Origin: Gemmatimonadaceae bacterium | GTDB lineage: Bacteria > Gemmatimonadota > Gemmatimonadetes > Gemmatimonadales > Gemmatimonadaceae | Assembly (NCBI GenBank): GCA_035533755.1 | Contig: DATLTC010000051.1 | Location: 1 to 64,000 of the forward strand | Reading direction: 5' to 3' | DNA length: 64,000 nt | Shown here: positions 1 to 5,963 of the stretch, piece after piece | How positions within the stretch are numbered: position 1 is the first letter of the stretch | How the letters are laid out: every line of letters begins with the position of its first letter | Position numbers and translations under genes: made by a program | Notes under the pieces: generated by a model | Told to the model about the DNA's origin: nothing | What the model saw: the letters and a program-made list of their open reading frames with translations, nothing else | Databases searched by the model: none

Positions 1-772
1 CGAACATCGGCGCCCCCACCCGCACGCCCTGCGCATCGGACGAGAGCACGTCCACCACCACTTCCAGATTGCGCGGATCGCCCACATCCATCAATGCGGT
101 GCCCGCCGGCACCAGCCGGTCGTGCTCCTCGAACACGCGCAGCACCCGCCCCGCCACCGGCGAACGCACCACCACCCGCGAGCCCTCCGGCGCCGACGCC
201 GAGCTCGCGCCCTCGACGCCCGCCCGCGCGCTCGCGCGCTGCGCTTGTGCCGCGGTCACCTGGTCGCGCGCCATCTCCAGCCCTCGCGCCCGCGTGTCGC
301 GCAACCGCTCCGCGCTCTCGAGATCGCGGTCCGCCACGGCGCCCGTCCGGTGCAGCTCCTGCGCCCGCGCGAGCGCCCGCTGCGCCTCGTCCATCGCGAG
401 CTGCGCCACCGCCAGCCCCGACCGCGCCTGCGATATGCCGGCGTCGGCCGCCCGCAACGCCGCCTCGGCCTGGTCGCGCGACCGCGGATCGAGCGGCGCC
501 GCCACCATCGTGAGCAGCGGGTCGCCCCGCGCCACCGAGTCACCCGCCTCGAGCCGCATGGCCAGCAGCCGGCCCGACACGGGCGCCGACACGGTCACGT
601 GGCGCAACACGCGCGTCTCGCCGTCCTCGTCGAGCGTCACGCGCAGCAGCCCGCGCGTGACTACCGCCAGATCGGCCGTCACCGCCGCCGGCCGCGCGAG
701 CCACAGGCCCACGAGCGCCACCGCGGCCACCGCCACCGCGCCGATCACGATCCTCCGCGTCTTCCTGGTCAT
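1..772 (-). CDS. HlyD/MacA-type periplasmic adaptor (membrane fusion protein), 3' end outside window
   Basis: Only the first 257 residues are visible; the gene runs off the left edge. Residues 8-25 form an N-terminal membrane anchor. Residues about 58-88 (TVSAPVSGRLLAMRLEAGDS) are the first half of a lipoyl-like barrel-sandwich domain, residues about 95-190 an Ala/Arg/Glu-rich coiled-coil hairpin, and residues about 196-231 (VVRSPVAGRVLRVFEEHDRL) the second lipoyl half. This order is standard for adaptors that link an inner-membrane ABC exporter to an outer-membrane channel. The ATG lies 3 bases after the stop of the FtsX-type permease upstream, so the two are co-transcribed. By family knowledge it would work with that permease and the ATPase as a tripartite MacAB-like exporter; the substrate is unknown. 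Confidence 0.9.
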   Translation of the reverse strand, partial: MTRKTRRIVIGAVAVAAVALVGLWLARPAAVTADLAVVTRGLLRVTLDEDGETRVLRHVTVSAPVSGRLLAMRLEAGDSVARGDPLLTMVAAPLDPRSRDQAEAALRAADAGISQARSGLAVAQLAMDEAQRALARAQELHRTGAVADRDLESAERLRDTRARGLEMARDQVTAAQAQRASARAGVEGASSASAPEGSRVVVRSPVAGRVLRVFEEHDRLVPAGTALMDVGDPRNLEVVVDVLSSDAQGVRVGAPMF

Positions 773-775
773 GAC

Positions 776-3139
776 TCACTCACCCGTCTTGAGACATTCC
801 ACGATATCGAGCGCGCGAATGCGCTGCCGCATGGCCAACCCCGACGCGCCGAACGCGCCCACGATCACCGCCGCCGCAAACCCGTACGACGCCCAACTGA
901 CCACGAGCGGGATCCGGAACAGCTCCGTGTTCCCCACGGACGATACGAACGCGCACAGGCCATAGCCCACCCCCACGCCCACCGCCATCCCGGCCACGGT
1001 GAGCAGGATCTGCTCCCCGAACACCATCATCGTCACCTCGCGCTTGGAGAAGCCGAGCACGCGCAGGCTGGCCAGCTCGCGCGACCGCTCCGACAGCGAC
1101 ACGCGGGCCCCGTTGTAGACGACCCCGAACGCGATGATCACGGCAAAGATCACCGCGATGCTGAGCATCAGCTGGAACGAATCGGCCACCGTGCGCTCGA
1201 ATCCCGCCAGCGCGGCCGACCGGATGCCGATGCCCACCAGCGCCGGCTGGTCCTTGAGGGTGAGATACAACTCGCCCTCGCGGCGCGGATCCACCGCGAG
1301 CAGCGCCCCCGAGATCGCCCGCCGCTCGCCGGTGAGCCGGGCCGCGAACTCCAGATCCGCGTAGGCGGTGGTGCCGAGCATCTCGTTGGCCACCGCGGAC
1401 ACCGCCACGCGCGCGGTGCGGCGCGTGCCCTCGCGCAGCTCCACGGTCAGCGAATCGCCGGGCGCCACGTGCAGCACCTCGGCCAGCTTGGTGGTGAGCA
1501 GCACGCCGGACGCCGGCACGCGGTGCACGCGCAGATCCTGATCCACGATCTGCCGCAACTCCGCGCCCGCCGGCAACGCGATCAGCGCCGTGCGCCGCTC
1601 CACCGTGCCATGGCGCAGCGCCACGGGCACTATCCGGAGCGGCTCCACGGCCAGCACGCCCGGCAGCCTCCGCAGGGCATCGATGGCCGTGCGCGGCGCC
1701 GCCTCGCGGAAGGTGACGCTGATGTCCTCGCGCTGCACGTACTGGAACTGCACGTTCTTGATCCGGTCGATGGCGCTGAACGAGAACCGCGAGACCACGA
1801 GCATCGCGAACGCGAGCGCGATGCCGGTGACGGCCGCCACCGCCCGCAGCGGCCGGCGCGCCGTGTTGCGCACGACGATCCGCGCCGACGGCGCGAGCCA
1901 CCGCTGCACGCCCAGCTTCTCGAGCAGCCCGGCCTCGAACCACGCCGGCGCGGGCGGCCGCATCCCTTCGGCGGGCGGGAGTCGCACCGCCGCGCGCACG
2001 GCGATCGCCGCCCCCGCCACGGCGGCGCCGGCCGCGATCAGGCACGCCGCGAGCGCCACCTCCCAGTCGGGGCGGACCGTGGCCACCGGGAAGCGATAGT
2101 ACCGCGCGTAGATCCCCGCCGTGGCCTCCGCCAGCCGGAACCCGAGCGGCACGCCCACCACGGCGCCGGCCGCCACGGGCGTGAGCGCGAGCAACAGGTA
2201 GTGCGTGCCGATCTCGCGGTTGGTGTACCCGAACGCCTTGAGCAGCGCGATCTGCCCGCGCTGCGTGGCCACGAGCCGCGACAGCACCACGTTGAGCAGA
2301 AACGCCGTGACGCCGAGCAGGATGGCCGGCATGATCACCGCGCCCACGTTGTTCTGCTCGATCTCGTCGGTGAGGAACTTGTGCGACACATGCTCCGACC
2401 GTCCGTAGGCGCCCAGCGCGCCGTAGGGCTCCAGCACCCGGTCCAAGGCGTCGATCACGTCCGGCTCCGAAGCGTCGGGCGCGAGCTGCAGCGCCATGGC
2501 GTTGAACCCGGTCTCGAGGCCCGTGGCCGAGGCGAGCAACGCCCGCGGCGTCCAGATCACCCCGAACAGCCGGTTGTCGGGAAAGAGTTCCCCGCCCTGC
2601 ATCTCGTAGATGTACTCCGGCGAGATCGCCACGCCCACCACGTGCACGCGCTCCCACCGGCCGTTGAGCACGGCCCCCAGCGAATCGCCGGGCACGAGCT
2701 TGTTGGCCTGCGCGAACGCCTCGCTGATCAGCACCTCGCGCGGCGCGCCCGGCGCCGGCATGCGCCCCACGCGCACGTGTGGCACGTTGAGCAGCGGCTC
2801 GCCCGACGCCGGAATCGACACGAACCGCCCCACGGCCGGCTCGGCCAGCCCCGGCACGTCGAGCACCGCCTCGAACACGATCCTCGGCTCCACCACGCGA
2901 ACGCCGGGGATCGCTGCGATGCGCCGCGCCACCGACGCCGGCGCGCGCTTGACCAGCACGAACACATCGGCAAAGTGATAATCGCGATAGTAGTTGGCCT
3001 GCGAATCGGACAGGAACCCACGCATGCTGCGCAGCGTCACGAACAGCGCGATCCCCGATACCGCGACCATCGCCACGGCGAGCAGCGGACCGGCCAGCCC
3101 CATCACGTCGCGCGCCAGCTTCCGGTTGAGCATCCGCAT
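776..3139 (-). CDS. FtsX/MacB-family ABC exporter permease
   Basis: A 787-residue inner-membrane protein built as two tandem FtsX-type modules. A first transmembrane helix (about residues 15-38) is followed by a large extracytoplasmic domain and helices near 262-285, 312-340 and 360-390. A second periplasmic domain follows, and the C-terminal FtsX module lies at about 665-787 (helices near 668-690, 722-745 and 752-775). Both modules carry the loop after the first core helix that contacts the ATPase (ALLKAFGYTNREIG and SLRVLGFSKREV). The eight-plus-helix layout resembles lipoprotein or antibiotic exporters of the LolCE/YbbP type rather than single-module MacB. The start is 3 bases after the ATPase stop; a second in-frame ATG two codons later is equally possible. 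Confidence 0.92.
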   Translation of the reverse strand: MRMLNRKLARDVMGLAGPLLAVAMVAVSGIALFVTLRSMRGFLSDSQANYYRDYHFADVFVLVKRAPASVARRIAAIPGVRVVEPRIVFEAVLDVPGLAEPAVGRFVSIPASGEPLLNVPHVRVGRMPAPGAPREVLISEAFAQANKLVPGDSLGAVLNGRWERVHVVGVAISPEYIYEMQGGELFPDNRLFGVIWTPRALLASATGLETGFNAMALQLAPDASEPDVIDALDRVLEPYGALGAYGRSEHVSHKFLTDEIEQNNVGAVIMPAILLGVTAFLLNVVLSRLVATQRGQIALLKAFGYTNREIGTHYLLLALTPVAAGAVVGVPLGFRLAEATAGIYARYYRFPVATVRPDWEVALAACLIAAGAAVAGAAIAVRAAVRLPPAEGMRPPAPAWFEAGLLEKLGVQRWLAPSARIVVRNTARRPLRAVAAVTGIALAFAMLVVSRFSFSAIDRIKNVQFQYVQREDISVTFREAAPRTAIDALRRLPGVLAVEPLRIVPVALRHGTVERRTALIALPAGAELRQIVDQDLRVHRVPASGVLLTTKLAEVLHVAPGDSLTVELREGTRRTARVAVSAVANEMLGTTAYADLEFAARLTGERRAISGALLAVDPRREGELYLTLKDQPALVGIGIRSAALAGFERTVADSFQLMLSIAVIFAVIIAFGVVYNGARVSLSERSRELASLRVLGFSKREVTMMVFGEQILLTVAGMAVGVGVGYGLCAFVSSVGNTELFRIPLVVSWASYGFAAAVIVGAFGASGLAMRQRIRALDIVECLKTGE

Positions 3140-3142
3140 GGC

Positions 3143-3850
3143 TCACCACTCCAGCTCGGCGGGGTCGCGCCGCGTCGGGTTCGCCTCGATGGACGCGATG
3201 CGCCCGCTGCGCATGCGCAGCACGCGGTCGGCCATCTGGGCGATGGTCGCATTGTGCGTGATGATCACGAGCGTGGTGCCCAGCTCGCGGTTGGCGCGCG
3301 CCAGCGCCTGGAGCACGACGATGCCCGTCTCGGCGTCGAGCGCGCCGGTGGGCTCGTCGCACAGCAGCACGTCGGGCCGCTTGGCGATGGCCCGCGCGAT
3401 CGCCACCCGCTGCTGCTCGCCCCCCGACATCTGCGACGGGAAGTGGTCCAGCCGCTCGGCCAGCCCCACCAGATGGAGCGCCTCGACCGCCGGCATGGGA
3501 CGCTCCGCGATCTCGGTGACCAGCTCCACGTTCTCGCGCGCCGTGAGACTGGGCAGGAGAGTATAGAACTGGAATACGAACCCCACGTGCTCGCGGCGGT
3601 ATCGCGTGAGCGCGGCATCGCCGGCGCCCACCAGCTGGTGGTCGCGGAAGTTCACCTCGCCGCCGGAGGGCGCGTCCAGCCCGCCGAGGATGTTGAGCAG
3701 CGTGGACTTGCCGCTGCCCGAAGGACCGAGGATCACCACGACCTCGCCTTCCACCAGGTCGAGGTCAACGCCCTGCAGCGCATGGACGTCGACGTCGCCC
3801 ATGTGATAGGTCTTGGTGAGACCGCGCGCGTGGAAGAGAACGGCGTTCAC
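3143..3850 (-). CDS. ABC transporter ATP-binding protein (MacB/LolD family)
   Basis: A 235-residue ATPase that powers the downstream permease and adaptor. Walker A is GPSGSGKS (residues 42-49), the signature is [14 protein letters not shown] (about 141-154), and Walker B is VLLCDEP (161-167) followed by the D-loop. The reading frame is open further upstream, but those residues are not conserved in kind. The GTG at 3850 is chosen because GGTGAG sits about 7 bases before it and the family homology starts at the next residues (ARGLTKTY). It is the first gene of a three-gene operon, ATPase, permease, adaptor. About 160 bases separate it from the divergent RiPP-like precursor gene at 4011, so the two may share a regulatory region. 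Confidence 0.93.
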   Translation of the reverse strand: MNAVLFHARGLTKTYHMGDVDVHALQGVDLDLVEGEVVVILGPSGSGKSTLLNILGGLDAPSGGEVNFRDHQLVGAGDAALTRYRREHVGFVFQFYTLLPSLTARENVELVTEIAERPMPAVEALHLVGLAERLDHFPSQMSGGEQQRVAIARAIAKRPDVLLCDEPTGALDAETGIVVLQALARANRELGTTLVIITHNATIAQMADRVLRMRSGRIASIEANPTRRDPAELEW

Positions 3851-4010
3851 ATGCTCACCGTAGGGCAGCCACTCGCCGCAGTCTGTCGGGCAATGATCGC
3901 CGCGGTGTCGGGGGGAATGGGTCCTGTAGGCCGGAGACTCCATGGGCACCGACACAACCCGGCGCCCGCTGTCCATAGACGGAGGACCCGAACGTCGATA
4001 GCTATACGGT

Positions 4011-4193
4011 ATGAATAAGGTCCCTACCCAGTCAGTCCGGCCTGCCCCGATCGCGCGTGCATCCGATGCATCCGCCGCGCCGGGGTACGCCAAGCCGCGC
4101 CTGATCGTCTACGGAACCCTGATCGCGATCACGGCCAAGGTTGGCTCCAAGGGTAAGTGGGACCGGTCCGGGAGTCGCCGCACCGGCTTCTGA
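4011..4193 (+). CDS. Candidate RiPP precursor with lasso-type leader signature
   Basis: A 60-residue ORF, start ATG AAT AAG. Residues 26-41 read [16 protein letters not shown] and match the lasso-precursor leader consensus YxxPxLxxxGxxxxxT at every fixed position and spacing (Y26, P29, L31, G35, T41). In known lasso peptides that Thr is at -2, which would make the core residues 43-60, [18 protein letters not shown]. Asp51 would then be core residue 9, a position normally used for the macrolactam ring. Lys as residue 1 is atypical (usually Gly, Cys, Ser or Ala), so the mature product may not be a classical lasso. No cyclase, RRE or leader peptidase is in the window. GGAGGA lies about 25 bases upstream, too far for a normal ribosome site. 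It diverges from an ABC exporter operon; a link is inference. Confidence 0.6.
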   Translation: MNKVPTQSVRPAPIARASDASAAPGYAKPRLIVYGTLIAITAKVGSKGKWDRSGSRRTGF

Positions 4194-4223
4194 CGGGCCT
4201 GCCGATCGGAGGGCCACGCACGC

Positions 4224-4257
4224 AAAACGCCCCGCTCTCGCATGAGAACGGGGCGTT
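4224..4257 (-). terminator. Intrinsic terminator of the tRNA operon
   Basis: Inverted repeat AACGCCCCG (4226-4234) and CGGGGCGTT (4249-4257) with an inner CTC/GAG pairing. Read on the minus strand it is followed by TTTTGCG, so it ends transcription coming from tRNA-Thr 16 bases upstream. It also lies just past the stop of the plus-strand RiPP-like gene and may act there too. Confidence 0.8.
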
Positions 4258-4272
4258 GGAATATCTAACAAG

Positions 4273-4344
4273 AGCCAGCGCTCGGGATTGAACCGAGGAC
4301 CGCCCGATTACGAATCGGGTGCTCTACCACTGAGCTACGCTGGC
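4273..4344 (-). tRNA. tRNA-Thr (anticodon CGU)
   Basis: Minus-strand cloverleaf of 72 bases: acceptor GCCAGCG/CGCTGGC, anticodon stem CCCGA/TCGGG with loop TTCGTAA, T-loop GGTTCAATCC. CCA is not encoded. Last tRNA of the seven-gene operon. Confidence 0.96.
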
Positions 4345-4371
4345 GAAGCGACCGCCATGCGATCGCCCGAA

Positions 4372-4453
4372 TGCCCTGGCGCGGACTCGAACCGCGACGC
4401 CTTTCGGCACCACCCCCTCAAGATGGCGTGTCTACCAATTTCACCACCAGGGC
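4372..4453 (-). tRNA. tRNA-Leu (anticodon GAG)
   Basis: An 82-base class II tRNA on the minus strand: acceptor GCCCTGG/CCAGGGC, anticodon loop TTGAGGG, long variable arm GTGCCGAAAGGCGT, discriminator A. CCA is not encoded. Confidence 0.96.
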
Positions 4454-4462
4454 AAACAGCTA

Positions 4463-4537
4463 CGGGGCCGACGGGGCTCGAACCCGCGACCTCTCGAGTG
4501 ACAGTCGAGTGCTCTAACCAAACTGAGCTACGGCCCC
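4463..4537 (-). tRNA. tRNA-Asp (anticodon GUC)
   Basis: A 75-base cloverleaf: acceptor GGGGCCG/CGGCCCC, anticodon stem CTCGA/TCGAG with loop CTGTCAC, discriminator G as expected for aspartate. CCA is not encoded. Only 9 bases separate it from tRNA-Leu. Confidence 0.96.
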
Positions 4538-4577
4538 TGAACTACGCGTACCGATCACTCCCAGCCCAGAGCCGTGA

Positions 4578-4626
4578 GCTGACAGCTAACCGTCCTACTG
4601 TCCCACCCTCCTACCGTCCTACCGTG
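4578..4626. repeat. Short tandem repeats in the Asp-Glu tRNA spacer
   Basis: The spacer holds imperfect copies of CCTACCGT (4610-4625) preceded by degenerate forms (CCTACTGT, CCCACCCT) and an AGCTGACAGCTAAC doublet. The same CCTACCGT unit recurs in tandem at 8168-8210. No gene is visible here. Confidence 0.7.
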
Positions 4627-4632
4627 ATTCGA

Positions 4633-4704
4633 TAGCCCGTAGGGGAGTCGAACCCCTCTCTGCACCGTGAAAGGGTGCCGTCCTAACCGATAGACGAACG
4701 GGCC
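4633..4704 (-). tRNA. tRNA-Glu (anticodon UUC)
   Basis: A 72-base cloverleaf with anticodon stem GCACC/GGTGC and loop CTTTCAC. The acceptor GGCCCGT/ACGGGCT closes with a G1-U72 wobble instead of a Watson-Crick pair. D arm GTCTATCGGTTAGGAC is typical of glutamate tRNAs. CCA is not encoded. Confidence 0.95.
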
Positions 4705-4716
4705 TCTCGTCCCAAG

Positions 4717-4789
4717 TAGCGGTAACGGGATTCGAACCCGTGTTTGAGCCTTGAGAGGGCTCCGTCCTAGTCCCCTAGACGATACCGCC
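4717..4789 (-). tRNA. tRNA-Glu (anticodon CUC)
   Basis: A 73-base cloverleaf with anticodon stem GAGCC/GGCTC and loop CTCTCAA. The acceptor GGCGGTA/TACCGCT again closes with G1-U72, as in its UUC neighbour. CCA is not encoded. Confidence 0.95.
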
Positions 4790-4855
4790 AACGGCACCGC
4801 CGTCGGCGGCAGCCGGTGGCGGTCATCTCATCCCTTCGTCATCTCAATCATCGAA

Positions 4856-4928
4856 CAGGCCGGGAGGGACTTGAACCCCCAACCGCTGGTTTTGGAGACC
4901 AGTGCTCTACCAGTTGAGCTACCGACCT
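4856..4928 (-). tRNA. tRNA-Trp (anticodon CCA)
   Basis: A 73-base cloverleaf: acceptor AGGTCGG/CCGGCCT, anticodon stem CTGGT/ACCAG with loop CTCCAAA, discriminator G as in other bacterial tryptophan tRNAs. 3' CCA is not encoded. Confidence 0.96.
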
Positions 4929-4951
4929 ACACTCGAACTCCAGGTCAACAG

Positions 4952-5010
4952 TCCGCAGCGCGCAGCCCGCAGTTCCGAACGACCCACTGCCAACCGCCCA
5001 CTGCCAACCG
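4952..5010. repeat. Two short tandem repeats in the Trp-His tRNA spacer
   Basis: Three 7-base units ending CGCAG (4952-4972) are followed by two exact 14-base copies of CCCACTGCCAACCG (4983-4996 and 4997-5010). They are non-coding and lie inside the transcribed tRNA operon. Confidence 0.75.
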
Positions 5011-5022
5011 TCTCTTGTTGAG

Positions 5023-5097
5023 GGTGACTGACGGGAATTGAACCCGCAACCCCCGGAGCCACAGTCCGGTGCTCTAACCAATTGAGCTACAGCCACC
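5023..5097 (-). tRNA. tRNA-His (anticodon GUG)
   Basis: A 75-base cloverleaf including the genome-encoded extra G-1 opposite C73, the identity element for histidine. Acceptor GTGGCTG/CAGTCAC, anticodon stem CCGGA/TCCGG, loop CTGTGGC. First tRNA of the operon. Confidence 0.96.
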
Positions 5098-5140
5098 ATG
5101 GTGGACGCTCGCGCGTCCCATCGCGCTACGGCAGACGTTC

Positions 5141-5169
5141 ATTTTAACCGCCGCACGACACCGTATCAA
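5141..5169 (-). promoter_or_regulatory. Promoter of the tRNA operon
   Basis: On the minus strand, TTGATA (5164-5169), a 17-base spacer, and TAAAAT (5141-5146): five of six consensus bases in each box. Transcription would start near 5134, about 37 bases before tRNA-His. No other promoter-like sequence is evident between the tRNAs. Confidence 0.8.
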
Positions 5170-5208
5170 CTGCAGCCTGCACACTCGTCCGCTTCACCGC
5201 GCTCCCGA

Positions 5209-5772
5209 CTACTTCGCGCGCTCCTGATATTCGCCCGTCGCCGGGTTCACCTTCACCTTGTCGCCGGTGCCCACGAACTCCGGCACGTTGATCGTCACGC
5301 CGTTCTCGAGCTTGGCCGGCTTGGCGGACGACGTCTTGGTGGCCGTCTTCATGACCGGCGACGTCTCCACCACCTCGAGGACGAGCGAGTTCGGCAGCTT
5401 GATGCCCACCGGCCGGCCATCGTAGTACTCGGCCACGATCTTCATGCCCGGCTGCATCCACGGCGCCGCATCGCCCAACGCCTCGTCGTCCATCTCGAGC
5501 TGGTCGTAGTTCTCGGTGTTCATGAAGTGGTAGCGGTCGCCGCCCTGGTACATGAACTCCAGTTCGTGCGTCTCCATCGAAGCCGGCTCGATCGAGTCGG
5601 CGGCGCGAAACCTATGCTCGAAGCCCGCGCCGGTGCGCAGGTTCTTGAGCTTGGCCTGGACCATGGCGCGGAGGTTGCCCGGCGTGTGGTGCCGGAACTC
5701 CACCACGCGGTAGGGCTCGCCTTCGAATACGATGACCATGCCGCGGCGAATCTGGGTCGCGGGGATCGCCAT
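5209..5772 (-). CDS. efp: Translation elongation factor P
   Basis: A 187-residue protein with the three EF-P domains: KOW-like domain I (about 1-65), OB domain II (about 68-128, YHFMNTENYDQLEM) and C-terminal OB domain III (about 130-187, ending NPATGEYQERAK). It relieves ribosomes stalled on polyproline. The ATG at 5772 follows AAGGA by about 8 bases; an in-frame TTG two codons earlier is less likely. The domain I tip loop reads HTPGNLRAM: the modified Lys34 of E. coli EF-P is replaced by Asn33, with Arg35 two residues on. It therefore does not match the beta-lysyl-Lys, rhamnosyl-Arg or aminopentanol-Lys tips. No modification enzyme is nearby. Confidence 0.96.
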   Translation of the reverse strand: MAIPATQIRRGMVIVFEGEPYRVVEFRHHTPGNLRAMVQAKLKNLRTGAGFEHRFRAADSIEPASMETHELEFMYQGGDRYHFMNTENYDQLEMDDEALGDAAPWMQPGMKIVAEYYDGRPVGIKLPNSLVLEVVETSPVMKTATKTSSAKPAKLENGVTINVPEFVGTGDKVKVNPATGEYQERAK

Positions 5773-5816
5773 GAGCAACGTCCTTGAAATCGGGTGATAA
5801 AGTAAGACAGCCTATC

Positions 5817-5846
5817 AATTTACGCCCCCCGTACACCCCGGGTCAA
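5817..5846 (-). promoter_or_regulatory. Probable efp promoter
   Basis: TTGACC (5841-5846), an 18-base spacer and TAAATT (5817-5822) on the minus strand, about 45 bases upstream of the efp start. Confidence 0.5.
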
Positions 5847-5878
5847 CTGATGGCCCCGCCCAACCCCCGCCGGCGGTG

Positions 5879-5906
5879 TTAATCCAGGCTTAATCCGCCG
5901 TTAATC
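5879..5906. promoter_or_regulatory. Three TTAATC direct repeats at 11-base period
   Basis: TTAATC occurs at 5879, 5890 and 5901, exactly 11 bases apart, between efp and the gene starting at 5964. Direct repeats on one DNA face are how PhoB/OmpR-type regulators bind. This is pattern only; no binding protein is identified. Confidence 0.45.
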
Positions 5907-5963
5907 GACATTCGCGCCACGGGTGCGATCATCCATGACCAGTCCCCGGAGCGTGAGGCCGCG

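Noticed and set aside
122-4018. A 1298-codon plus-strand ORF opposite the exporter operon
   Set aside because: It is His/Arg-rich with no domain, is exactly antisense to three clearly conserved genes, and is an expected shadow in very GC-rich DNA.
3851-4193. A longer N-terminus for the exporter ATPase (start near 4093)
   Set aside because: The extra 80 residues have no family similarity and would overlap the RiPP-like gene on the other strand; GTG 3850 has a ribosome site.
4288-5041. Short ORFs through the tRNA genes
   Set aside because: They read tRNA sequence on the wrong strand; cloverleafs explain the region.
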